From Maricaulis sp048269565 (GTDB lineage: Bacteria; Pseudomonadota; Alphaproteobacteria; Caulobacterales; Maricaulaceae): 64,000 nucleotides of DNA. The position numbers and the translations under genes are program-made. This document shows positions 1 through 7,331 of this stretch, in pieces (positions within the stretch are counted from its first letter, which is position 1; every line of letters starts with the position of its first letter). The notes under the pieces are model-generated. The model was not told the DNA's origin, searched no databases, and saw only the letters and a program-made list of their open reading frames with translations. Location: NCBI RefSeq assembly GCF_048269565.1, contig NZ_JBLXIK010000006.1:62001-126000 (forward strand), written 5' to 3'.

Positions 1-228
1 GGTGGCTCGCCTCAGGCGCAGCTGGCAATGGCGCGGCGCTATGCGACCGGCAATGGAGTCACCCAGGACTATGCCCAGGCGCATGTGTGGGCGAATCTGG
101 CGGCTGCGGCAGGGGTTCCCGGCGCGGCTGACGAACGGACAATCTTCGCCCAATTCCTCAGCCCTGAGGAGCTCGCACGAGCCCAGGCGCGAGCGAGTGA
201 GTGGAGGGCGGCGCATCGTGAGGACTAG
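1..228 (+). CDS. Sel1-repeat protein, C-terminal part only
   Basis: The reading frame is open from the window edge, so only the last 75 residues are present. They contain one recognisable Sel1-like repeat (a Tyr-Ala-x-Gly-x-Gly-Val signature followed by QDYAQAHVWANLAAAAG) and a charged helical tail. The tail matches the C-terminus of the next gene (QDYASAYVWTSLAALA), so the two are tandem paralogues. Sel1 repeats are helix-turn-helix scaffolds used for protein contacts, often in the periplasm. The specific partner cannot be told from sequence. Its stop overlaps the start of the next gene by 11 nt, suggesting translational coupling. Confidence 0.8.
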   Translation, partial: GGSPQAQLAMARRYATGNGVTQDYAQAHVWANLAAAAGVPGAADERTIFAQFLSPEELARAQARASEWRAAHRED

Positions 229-1483
229 GCCTGGCCTCCTCTGTGGTGTCCTGTTTGGGTTGGCCTTGATTGCCCCGGTCGGGGCGCAGTCGGGGCCGGT
301 CGGCGATGATATCGTGGGCCGCGCAACCCTCGCGATCGAGCAGGGCCGATATGGCGATGCCCTGGATTTGCTGACCCTCGATGAGGCGAGCGATGAAGCG
401 GGGCGGCAATTCCTGCTGGGTGAACTGCATGCGCGCGGGCTGGGCGTGCCGCAGAATTTCGAGACCGCCCTCCAGTGTTTCCGGCGGGCCGCGAGCCTTG
501 GACATCCGGCAGCGAGAAATGCGCTCGGCCGCGCCTATTCCGAAGGTCAGGCGGTTGAGGCCGATCCACAGCTGGCGCTCAGCTATCTCAGAGCGGCCGC
601 GCTATCCGGCGAAGCCCGTTATCAGGCCGACCTGGCACGCGCCCTGGAAGCGGGGCTGGGTGGCGAGGACGGGATTGGTGAGGCGGCGAGCTGGTATCGG
701 CAGGCGGCAGACCAGGGTGATCTCGACTCCCTGACCAGTCTGGGCGTCCTCTATCTCGAGGGCCGCGGCGTCGACCGTGACCCGCTGCTCGCGATTGATC
801 TGTTCAGACAGGCCAGTGAGAGCGGCGATGCGCGGGCACAGAATAATCTCGGCCTGATCTATGTTCGCGGCGAGGACGTTGAACGCGATTATGATCGCGC
901 GTTTCAGCTTTTTTCCCAAGCTGCCGGACAGGGGCTGCGCGAGGGGCTGGCAAATCTGTCCGTGATGTATGCCAGCGGATTCGGCGTTGAGGTCGATGAG
1001 GCCGAGTCCCTGCGCTTGCTTGAGCAAGCCCGGCGTAGCCGGGGCACGACGCTTTCTGCGTTGCTCGTGACGATCGGTTTCCCCTTCGATGCTCGCCTGA
1101 TCAATCACGACTGGACACCGGCATTCGGTGTTGCCACCGAACAAGCGGCTGAGGCCGGGGACCCGGTTGCGCTCTATCTGACGGCCATGTGGTACCTGGA
1201 CGGCGACGGATTGCGCCAGGATGTGCCTGAAGGAATCGACCGGCTCGAACGCGCTGCCCGGGCCGGGCTTGGGCCGGCACAATTCGCACTTGGCCTGATT
1301 TACGCCAATGGGCGCGGTTTGCCGCAGGATTATGCGAGTGCCTATGTCTGGACCAGTCTCGCGGCGCTCGCCGCGGTGCCCGGAGCGATCGAGGTGCGTG
1401 ATGCGTTGGCGGTCGAGATGAGTGCCGATCAATTGCGGGGCGCACAGCAAAGAGTCGGGAGACACGCCCGCGAAACCGACTGA
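218..1483 (+). CDS. Exported Sel1-repeat protein
   Basis: This 421-residue protein has a signal peptide (LLCGVLFGLALIAPVGAQ) followed by about eight degenerate Sel1 repeats, seen as recurring LG.xY.xG.xV.xD.xxA patterns spaced about 36 residues apart. I chose GTG 218 because GGAGG lies about 10 nt upstream and the signal peptide follows directly. A longer frame from position 2 only reads through the upstream gene out of frame. A less regular stretch around residues 290-330 separates the main repeat array from the last two repeats. The likely role is a periplasmic scaffold or regulator; no enzymatic motif is visible. Confidence 0.8.
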   Translation: MRTRPGLLCGVLFGLALIAPVGAQSGPVGDDIVGRATLAIEQGRYGDALDLLTLDEASDEAGRQFLLGELHARGLGVPQNFETALQCFRRAASLGHPAARNALGRAYSEGQAVEADPQLALSYLRAAALSGEARYQADLARALEAGLGGEDGIGEAASWYRQAADQGDLDSLTSLGVLYLEGRGVDRDPLLAIDLFRQASESGDARAQNNLGLIYVRGEDVERDYDRAFQLFSQAAGQGLREGLANLSVMYASGFGVEVDEAESLRLLEQARRSRGTTLSALLVTIGFPFDARLINHDWTPAFGVATEQAAEAGDPVALYLTAMWYLDGDGLRQDVPEGIDRLERAARAGLGPAQFALGLIYANGRGLPQDYASAYVWTSLAALAAVPGAIEVRDALAVEMSADQLRGAQQRVGRHARETD

Positions 1484-1582
1484 ATACGGCGCCGGGGCCA
1501 GCGGCTGGGGGGCAAAATAAAATTTCGTCGGGGGTGTTGCCACCGACCGGCTTAGTGTATCAAACATAAGCATAAAGCTACA

Positions 1583-1598
1583 TGGCGCGCGCGCGCCA
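1583..1598. repeat. 16-bp perfect GC palindrome in leader of the 1618 gene
   Basis: TGGCGCGCGCGCGCCA is self-complementary over 16 bp and has an uninterrupted alternating GC core. It sits 20 nt before the chosen ATG at 1618 and could fold in the mRNA or adopt non-B DNA. Function is unknown. Confidence 0.6.
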
Positions 1599-1617
1599 AG
1601 GCAGGGGACGGGGCTTC

Positions 1618-2088
1618 ATGAATATTGCAAAGCTATTGGCTGCTTCAGTTTTGTCGGCGGCGACCGTGGTTGCGGCAGCAAGCGTGGCATCCGGCGCAGC
1701 GCTGGCGCAGCAAGCCCGGATCGCCGGCCAGGGTGGCTATAACGAACAATTTGTCGGAACTCGCCTGAGCTTCAGCGTTGACCCGTCTCTGAGCAATTTC
1801 ACGCTCCGGGTGTCGGGACCAAACGGTTATAACGGCGAAGTTCAGTCTGCCCGGGTCGCGCCGACTTTCCGTCTCGGCGATTTCGGTTCTGTGCCCGACG
1901 GTTTGTATACCTATGAAATGACGGCGGCGACCAATGAGCGGCAAGTGCTCGCAACACCACCCGTCGCCGGGGCTAATGGCCGGGACGGCCGGCAACAGGT
2001 CGCACGGATCGGCACGTCGATGACGGGCTCGTTTCGCGTGGTAAACGGCCAAATTTTGCAATTGGATCCGGCAGCGTCTGAGCGCTGA
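1618..2088 (+). CDS. Exported protein of unknown function
   Basis: The 156-residue product has a clear signal peptide ending near ALAQ (about residue 32). The mature part is short and predicted to be mainly beta, containing a segment (VPDGLYTYEMTAAT) like the FlgD/immunoglobulin-like folds of surface proteins. An in-frame ATG at 1582 would put a basic Arg-rich leader before the signal peptide, so ATG 1618, preceded by GGGGACGGGG, is preferred. It lies 24 nt before the fibre-like gene in the same orientation, so the two are probably co-transcribed and may form one surface structure. I do not recognise the family. Confidence 0.7.
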   Translation: MNIAKLLAASVLSAATVVAAASVASGAALAQQARIAGQGGYNEQFVGTRLSFSVDPSLSNFTLRVSGPNGYNGEVQSARVAPTFRLGDFGSVPDGLYTYEMTAATNERQVLATPPVAGANGRDGRQQVARIGTSMTGSFRVVNGQILQLDPAASER

Positions 2089-2112
2089 CCGAAATTTTGA
2101 CTGGGGATGAAC

Positions 2113-3297
2113 ATGTCTAGATTTTCAAATTCGGCCAGCTCGATCGCGCTCGCCGCAGCCGCCATTCTGGGCCTGTCCGCTCCGGCGATGTCCGCGCAGG
2201 TGTTTGCCACGGATGTGATTGTCCAGGGCAGTCTCTGCGTCGGGACAGACTGCGCCAACGGTGAGAGCTTTGGCTTCGATACGATGCGGTTGAAGGAAAA
2301 CAATCTTCGCATCCACTTTCAGGACACCAGTAACTCCGGCAGCTTTCCGACCACTGACTGGCGCATCGTCATCAATGACACGACCAACGGCGGGGCGAGT
2401 TATTTTGCAGTTGAAAATGCGGACGCCGGGTCGATCCCTTTCCGAATCCTGTCCGGCGCGCCCGCGAACTCCCTGTATGTGGATAATCAGGGCGATGTTG
2501 GTGTCGGGACCAGCAATCCGGTTGTCGAACTTCAAGTGACCGACGGCGATTCGCCGACCTTGCGCCTGGAACAGAATGGCTCCAGCGGCTTTACCGCCCA
2601 GACTTGGGACATCGCTGGTAATGAAACCAACTTCTTCGTTCGCGACGTGACCCACGGCAGTCGTCTGCCGTTCCGTATCGAGCCCAATACACCGGCAAAT
2701 ACCGTGTATATGGACTCCACAGGGCATGTCGGCATGGGGACGAATAATCCCGATGAGGCTGTCCTGGATGTGCGCTCCAGCGAAGGCTCGCTGGCCAGTT
2801 TCAGCGGCAATGGTACGAAGTTCCTTCACTTGACCAGTAATGACGGCGGCGGCGTGCAAATCCGCCTCGAAGCTGACAGTCCGAACCGGCGGATCATCGC
2901 CATGGATTCCACAGGTGACAACAGGCACACCCAGATAATTTTCAATGATACCGATATCCGCTTTGGCGGCACCAATGACATTTGGGCAACGATTGACGAG
3001 ACCGGGCTGACGACGGTCGGGCCGACCTGCAACCCCGGGCCGTGTGACCGGACCTATGACCCGGACTATTTCCAGGTTGCTTCGATCGAGGATCACGCCG
3101 CATCGATGTGGGAGAACCGGTATCTGGAAGCCGTTGGGCCAACCAGCCCGGATCAGCCTTTCAATGTGACCGAAAAAGTCGGCGGCATGCTGCACGAACT
3201 CGAAGTCGCGCATATCTATATCGAACAGCTCAATTCGCGCCTGGTTGCGCTTGAGCAGCAGGTTGCTGAAGCCGGCTCGCAACGCGCCGCTGACTGA
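2113..3297 (+). CDS. Exported tail-fibre-like protein with C-terminal coiled coil
   Basis: The 394-residue product starts with a signal peptide ending near PAMSAQ. It then has Gly/Asn/Thr-rich beta segments with two VG(V/M)GT(S/N)NP motifs followed by an LxV strand. Such motifs are typical of the stalks that precede S74-type intramolecular chaperone domains in phage fibres and bacterial surface proteins. Near the C-terminus a heptad-like segment (HELEVAHIYIEQLNSRLVAL) resembles the coiled coil at the end of S74 domains, but the Ser-Lys protease core is not evident. ATG 2113 has a GGGG at suitable spacing, while ATG 2107 abuts it. A surface or matrix role is inferred only. Confidence 0.7.
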   Translation: MSRFSNSASSIALAAAAILGLSAPAMSAQVFATDVIVQGSLCVGTDCANGESFGFDTMRLKENNLRIHFQDTSNSGSFPTTDWRIVINDTTNGGASYFAVENADAGSIPFRILSGAPANSLYVDNQGDVGVGTSNPVVELQVTDGDSPTLRLEQNGSSGFTAQTWDIAGNETNFFVRDVTHGSRLPFRIEPNTPANTVYMDSTGHVGMGTNNPDEAVLDVRSSEGSLASFSGNGTKFLHLTSNDGGGVQIRLEADSPNRRIIAMDSTGDNRHTQIIFNDTDIRFGGTNDIWATIDETGLTTVGPTCNPGPCDRTYDPDYFQVASIEDHAASMWENRYLEAVGPTSPDQPFNVTEKVGGMLHELEVAHIYIEQLNSRLVALEQQVAEAGSQRAAD

Positions 3298-3323
3298 CGT
3301 CATCGCTTTTGAGCATTGACGAA

Positions 3324-3361
3324 CAACGCCCCGCCCGGCTTTTGCCGGTGCGGGGTGTTTT
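3324..3361 (+). terminator. Rho-independent terminator after the fibre-like gene
   Basis: CGCCCCGC and GCGGGGTG flank an inner CCGGC-TTTT-GCCGG hairpin, and the structure is followed by TTTTC. It ends the 1618-3297 unit and lies just downstream of the convergent UrcA gene. Confidence 0.85.
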
Positions 3362-3385
3362 CGTTATGCGGGCCTGCTCAGCTGA

Positions 3386-3733
3386 CTAGCTGGTCGGGTT
3401 GGGGGATTGCTGGCGCCGGGGCGTGGCCTGATCGGACAGGCGAGCGGTGTGGTAGGCTGTGAATCTCGGATTGGCGACCTGCGTCACCGCGGCGACCAGC
3501 ACTTCCTGCTCGCATTGCGAGGTCATGTTTCCGAGATTGAATTGTTCGCAATAGGCGCGGGTCTGGGACACAAGGCGGTCATAGGTCTCCCGAACCGCTT
3601 CATCATTGCGCAAGGAGGCCTGCTCGGCGCTGAAGGTGAAAACTGCGTTCGACTGGGCCTGAACGGCCGGTGCTGTTGCAGCCAGCATCAGGGCGGCGCC
3701 TGTGATGGCCAGGCCAGGAATACCGTGTTTCAT
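3386..3733 (-). CDS. UrcA family protein
   Basis: This is a 115-residue secreted protein with a signal peptide ending near AVQAQ (about residue 27). The mature part shows the UrcA pattern: a central RAYCEQF and CEQEV cysteine pair, then VANPRFTAYHTARL. UrcA proteins are small envelope proteins of unknown function that are often present as paralogues in Caulobacterales and Hyphomonadales. The start has GGAGAG upstream on the minus strand. Immediately beyond that ribosome-binding site is a four-copy 9-nt tandem repeat in the untranslated leader. Confidence 0.8.
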   Translation of the reverse strand: MKHGIPGLAITGAALMLAATAPAVQAQSNAVFTFSAEQASLRNDEAVRETYDRLVSQTRAYCEQFNLGNMTSQCEQEVLVAAVTQVANPRFTAYHTARLSDQATPRRQQSPNPTS

Positions 3734-3743
3734 GTTTCTCTCC

Positions 3744-3779
3744 GTTTGCTTTGTTTGCTTTGTTTGCTTTGTTTGCTTT
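3744..3779. repeat. Four perfect copies of a 9-nt repeat in the UrcA leader
   Basis: The unit GTTTGCTTT on the plus strand (AAAGCAAAC in the mRNA sense) occurs four times without a mismatch, ending 5 nt before the ribosome-binding site of the UrcA gene. It is non-coding for that gene. A copy-number change would alter leader length rather than reading frame. Confidence 0.9.
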
Positions 3780-4006
3780 TGATTTGTGACATCGAACTGT
3801 CATAATCCTACACTTTCCGTTTACGGATTAAAACCCAGTGGGTCTGCCATTCATCCAGAACCAAAAACCCATCTCGAATCCACGGCTTAACGTGCTTGCT
3901 GCCTGATTTCGCGAAATAACGACCCCGGAATATTGGGCGGACCGCAGGAGTGAGGGGCGCGTCGTCAACGAGAGGTCAGCCCAATTCCCGGCCCGGTTCG
4001 GACCCG

Positions 4007-4015
4007 TTATCCACA
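4007..4015 (+). promoter_or_regulatory. Isolated DnaA box
   Basis: TTATCCACA is an exact match to the high-affinity DnaA 9-mer. No second copy or AT-rich unwinding element is nearby, so it is not an origin. It could be a titration or regulatory site, or chance. Confidence 0.5.
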
Positions 4016-4300
4016 GCTCGCCGGGTTGCGTTGCCGATCCGGTATGGCCGGGTATCGGCCGCGGGACGCAGGCCGGGACCCCGCCCGCCGGGCGTGCCGT
4101 GGCAGGCGGAGCCGCGGTTTGGCTGACCGAGACGGTCCATTGCGTGCGTCACAAAAAATTCAACTTGAAACGCTGATCCGCCCCGAGGGCGGTATCCGCT
4201 CTGCAGACATCGAACCGATAGTGCATTCTTCCCAAATTTCCGAAATGGCGAATTCGACAACATGCCGAACATCCGCGTGCCTGCGGATGTGGCGGGGGAT

Positions 4301-4336
4301 TGTGACGTCATGTCGGTGTCACATCGCCTCTATAGG
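4301..4336 (+). promoter_or_regulatory. Candidate PhoB-dependent promoter of the ElpS-like gene
   Basis: ACGTCAT (4305-4311) and GTGTCAC (4316-4322) are separated by 4 nt, the Pho-box spacing, and each matches CTGTCAT at 5 of 7 positions. A TATAGG -10-like hexamer follows at 4331. The same bases also form a dyad, TGTGAC (4301-4306) with GTCACA (4318-4323), so a dimeric regulator with inverted half-sites is an alternative. No typical -35 is visible, as expected for an activator-dependent promoter. Confidence 0.45.
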
Positions 4337-4405
4337 GCCTGTTGCGAAGCGGGCCGCGCAAAGGCCGGTTCCCGCAGTGACAGGTTTTTCCAGGGGGTCC
4401 CTCAA

Positions 4406-7261
4406 ATGCCGATGCACGAATTCCGTAAACTGCTTCTCGCCGGTACCGCATGCGCGCTGCTCGCGGCTTGTTCCGACACGTCCATCTCGTCGCCAGGCGA
4501 TACCAATGTCGGGACGCCTCCCGGCACCGGCGGTGGCGGTGGCAGCACCGGCAATACCGTCATTGATCTCGTCCCGGCCGGCGGCTGCGGCACCGGTTCG
4601 ATCCGCGAAGCCAGCATCACCAATGGCACGGTCACGATCAATGCCTGCGAGATCACGGGCAATATCACCTCTGACACCACGATCGCGGCCAATGCCGGCG
4701 TAATCATCACCGGCCCGGTTTTCGTCGGCATTGATGACGGCGCCTCGCCGCAGAAGCCCTTGGGTGAAGCCGCCGGCGGATCGACGGTGACGCTGACCAT
4801 CAATCCTGGCGCGACCCTGTTCGGCTCTGCCGGTTCCGACTATCTCGTTGTCTCACGCGGCTCGCGCATCGAAGCAGCCGGCACGGCGGACTCGCCGATC
4901 GTCATGACCTCGCGCTCCGACATCGAAGGCACGGTTGGTGCCAATGAAATCGGTCTCTGGGGCGGCCTGGTCATCAATGGCCGCGCCCCGATCAATGCCT
5001 GTATCGATGGCACCGCCGTTGGCGGCAGTGTCGATTGCGTCAAATCGGGCGAGGGTTCTTCGGGCCTGTTCGGTGGCGACAATCCGGCTGATGACTCGGG
5101 CACGCTGCGCTATCTCCAGATTCGCTTCGCCGGCTTCAAGGTCAATAATGAAGACGAGCTCAACGGTATTGCTTTCCAGGGTGTCGGCAGCGGCACGGAA
5201 GTCGACTATGTCCAGGTCCACAATAATCAGGATGACGGCGTCGAGATGTTCGGGGGTGCCGTCGATCTGCGCCACCTGGTGCTGACCGGCAATTCCGACG
5301 ACTCGATGGATTACACCGATGGCTGGAATGGCCGCGCACAATACGTGCTCGTGCGTCAGTCTGCCGATGGCGACCAGGGTTTCGAGTTCGATAACCGCTC
5401 GTCCAACAATACCCTGCTGCCGCGCTCCAATCCGCGCATCTCCAACTTCACGCTGATCGGTCAGCGCAATGGCACCGGTTCCAACGACTCCGATCAGGGC
5501 ATGCTGATCCGGGCCGGGACCGCCGGCGAGCTGTATAACGGCATCGTTGTCGATTTCGGCAATGAATGCCTCGACATCGACGATACCGAGACCTTCAACC
5601 GTATCGGCGCAACCGGCGCTGCCGGCGATGAAGATCTGGTGATGCAGTCGGTTGCTCTCGACTGCGTCGTCAACTTCTCGGAATCGACGGGCGATCCGGT
5701 CGATGTCTCCACCTGGTTCCTCAGCCAGGCCAACAATGCCGAGATCGACAATTCCATGTCGGATGTCTTCCCGGGACCAATCGAGCTGGCGGTGAACACC
5801 ACCGACGTCAACGCCCTCGACCCCTGGTTTGACCTGACCAGCTATATCGGTGCCTTCTCGGATACCGAGAGCGCTGCCTCCAACTGGGCTGCCGGCTGGA
5901 CCTATAATCTCTTCGCCGATCCGGGCTGCCCGACCGGCACCACCGAATCCGCTGAAGTCATCAACAATCAGCGCATCTGCCAGATCACCGGCAATGTGAC
6001 CGCCGATCTGCATCTGACCCGTGGCTCGGTGTATGAACTCGTCGGTCCGGTCTTCGTCGGTGTTGACCGCGGTCCCGATGCCGCCACGCCAGCGCCTTCG
6101 GGCATCGAGGTTGAGCTGACCATCGATCCAGGTGTGACAGTGTTTGGCTCGGCGGGCTCCGACTACATCGTGGTCGCCCGCGGTTCGAGCATTCGCTCCA
6201 ACGGCACCCGCACGGCGCCCGTCGTCATGACGGCGCGTGCCGATGTCGACGGCACCGTCGGCGCTGCCGAAATCGGCCTCTGGGGCGGACTGGTCATCAA
6301 CGGCCGTGCACCAATCAATGCCTGTATCGATGGCACTGCAACGGGCGGCACAGTCGATTGTGAAAAGTCCGGCGAAGGTTCGTCCGGCCTGTTCGGTGGA
6401 GCCGATCCAACGGATGACTCGGGCAATATCTTCTACACCCAGGTCCGCTTTGCCGGCTTCAAGGTGAATAATGAAGACGAGCTCAACGGTATTGCTTTCC
6501 AGGGTGTCGGCAGCGGCACGGAAGTCGATTACGTCCAGGTCCACAATAACCAGGATGACGGCATCGAAATGTTCGGCGGCGCCGTCGATCTGCGTCACAT
6601 GGTATTGACGGGCAATTCGGATGACTCGATGGATTACACCGATGGCTGGATCGGCCGCGCCCAGTTCGTGATCGTCCAGCAGTCGGACGATGGCGACCAG
6701 GGTTTCGAGTACGACAACCGTTCGTCGAACAATACCCTGCTGCCGCGCTCCAACCCGCGCATCTCCAACTTCACGCTGATCGGCCGCCGCAACGGCACCG
6801 GGTCGAACGACTCCGACCAGGGCATGCTGATCCGCGCCGGAACCGCGGGCGAGCTGTATAATGGCATCGTGATCGATTTCGGGAATGAATGTCTCGATGT
6901 CGACGACAGCGAGACCTTCGATCGCATCGGCGCCAGCGGCGCTGCCGGCGACGAAGACCTGGTGATGCAATCGGTGGCGCTCGACTGCCTGACGAACTTC
7001 TCGGAAACCGCCGGCGATCCAGTCGATCTGTCGACCTGGTTCCTCGGTCAGGCCAACAATGCCGAGATCACCCATTCGATGAGCGGCTTCACCTTCATCC
7101 CGGGTTCCACCGGTGTTGTTCCCGGGGCTACCGAGCTGGCGGTCACTACGACCGACGTCAACGCGCTCGATAGCTGGTTCGAACCGGTCACCTATATCGG
7201 TGCCGTCGAGGACAGCAGCGACACCTGGTACCAGGGCTGGACTTTCCAGGTCACTCCGTAA
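4406..7261 (+). CDS. ElpS-like extracellular lipoprotein with tandem duplication
   Basis: The 951-residue product has a lipoprotein signal peptide with lipobox LLAAC, so it should be lipid-anchored at about Cys-22. After a Gly/Thr linker come two homologous blocks of about 440 residues, each ending in an aromatic W.xGW segment. Both share parallel-beta-helix-like motifs such as INPGATLFGSAGSDYLVV, IGLWGGLVINGRAP and DDSMDYTDGW. Size, lipobox and position just upstream of a TonB receptor and a type II secretion operon recall ElpS of Caulobacter, a phosphate-starvation lipoprotein exported by that system. ATG 4406 is chosen because AGGGGGT precedes it by about 9 nt and the lipoprotein signal follows. 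Homology to ElpS is inferred from features, not a search. Confidence 0.75.
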   Translation: MPMHEFRKLLLAGTACALLAACSDTSISSPGDTNVGTPPGTGGGGGSTGNTVIDLVPAGGCGTGSIREASITNGTVTINACEITGNITSDTTIAANAGVIITGPVFVGIDDGASPQKPLGEAAGGSTVTLTINPGATLFGSAGSDYLVVSRGSRIEAAGTADSPIVMTSRSDIEGTVGANEIGLWGGLVINGRAPINACIDGTAVGGSVDCVKSGEGSSGLFGGDNPADDSGTLRYLQIRFAGFKVNNEDELNGIAFQGVGSGTEVDYVQVHNNQDDGVEMFGGAVDLRHLVLTGNSDDSMDYTDGWNGRAQYVLVRQSADGDQGFEFDNRSSNNTLLPRSNPRISNFTLIGQRNGTGSNDSDQGMLIRAGTAGELYNGIVVDFGNECLDIDDTETFNRIGATGAAGDEDLVMQSVALDCVVNFSESTGDPVDVSTWFLSQANNAEIDNSMSDVFPGPIELAVNTTDVNALDPWFDLTSYIGAFSDTESAASNWAAGWTYNLFADPGCPTGTTESAEVINNQRICQITGNVTADLHLTRGSVYELVGPVFVGVDRGPDAATPAPSGIEVELTIDPGVTVFGSAGSDYIVVARGSSIRSNGTRTAPVVMTARADVDGTVGAAEIGLWGGLVINGRAPINACIDGTATGGTVDCEKSGEGSSGLFGGADPTDDSGNIFYTQVRFAGFKVNNEDELNGIAFQGVGSGTEVDYVQVHNNQDDGIEMFGGAVDLRHMVLTGNSDDSMDYTDGWIGRAQFVIVQQSDDGDQGFEYDNRSSNNTLLPRSNPRISNFTLIGRRNGTGSNDSDQGMLIRAGTAGELYNGIVIDFGNECLDVDDSETFDRIGASGAAGDEDLVMQSVALDCLTNFSETAGDPVDLSTWFLGQANNAEITHSMSGFTFIPGSTGVVPGATELAVTTTDVNALDSWFEPVTYIGAVEDSSDTWYQGWTFQVTP
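4586..7258 (+). repeat. Two-unit internal duplication inside the lipoprotein gene
   Basis: Unit 1 runs about 4586-5926 and unit 2 about 5927-7258, offset 1323 nt in the conserved core. The core includes a 62-nt tract identical at every base (5144-5205 and 6467-6528), and synonymous sites nearby are also largely conserved, which implies recent duplication or gene conversion. Confidence 0.9.
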
Positions 7262-7275
7262 CGCACGACCTCAGG

Positions 7276-7299
7276 CCCGGCCGGCTCATGCCGGCCGGG
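7276..7299 (+). promoter_or_regulatory. Strong intercistronic hairpin
   Basis: CCCGGCCGGC-TCAT-GCCGGCCGGG is a perfect 10-bp stem with a tetraloop between the lipoprotein and receptor genes. There is no T-tract, so it is more likely an mRNA processing or stability element, or a partial attenuator, than a full terminator. Confidence 0.6.
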
Positions 7300-7331
7300 A
7301 GCAGGTTCCGTTCAACCGAAGTCTCACGGTG

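Larger units (their letters stand above)
3780..4405. other. Gene-poor intergenic region
   Basis: This roughly 620-bp stretch between the divergent UrcA and ElpS-like genes has no convincing coding frame. The open frames present lack ribosome-binding sites and show Arg/Pro/Ser-rich shadow composition. It contains a perfect DnaA-box sequence, a Pho-box-like or dyad element and a possible -10 hexamer TATAGG just downstream. The rest shows nothing I can interpret. Confidence 0.6.

Noticed and set aside
3960..4020. Chromosomal replication origin
   Set aside because: Only one DnaA box, no AT-rich unwinding region and none of the usual flanking genes.
3976..4311. 111-residue open frame on the minus strand in the 3.7-4.4 kb gap
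   Set aside because: Arg/Gly/Pro-rich, no ribosome-binding site or signal, and it covers the likely promoter of the ElpS-like gene.
4301..4323. Classical CRP operator reading of TGTGAC...GTCACA
   Set aside because: The spacer is 11 nt rather than the 6 between TGTGA and TCACA required for a CRP site; kept only as an alternative dyad to the Pho box.
4853..7075. 740-residue open frame antisense to the lipoprotein gene
   Set aside because: A GC-driven shadow; repetitive only because the sense gene is duplicated, and the sense protein has a lipobox and family motifs.
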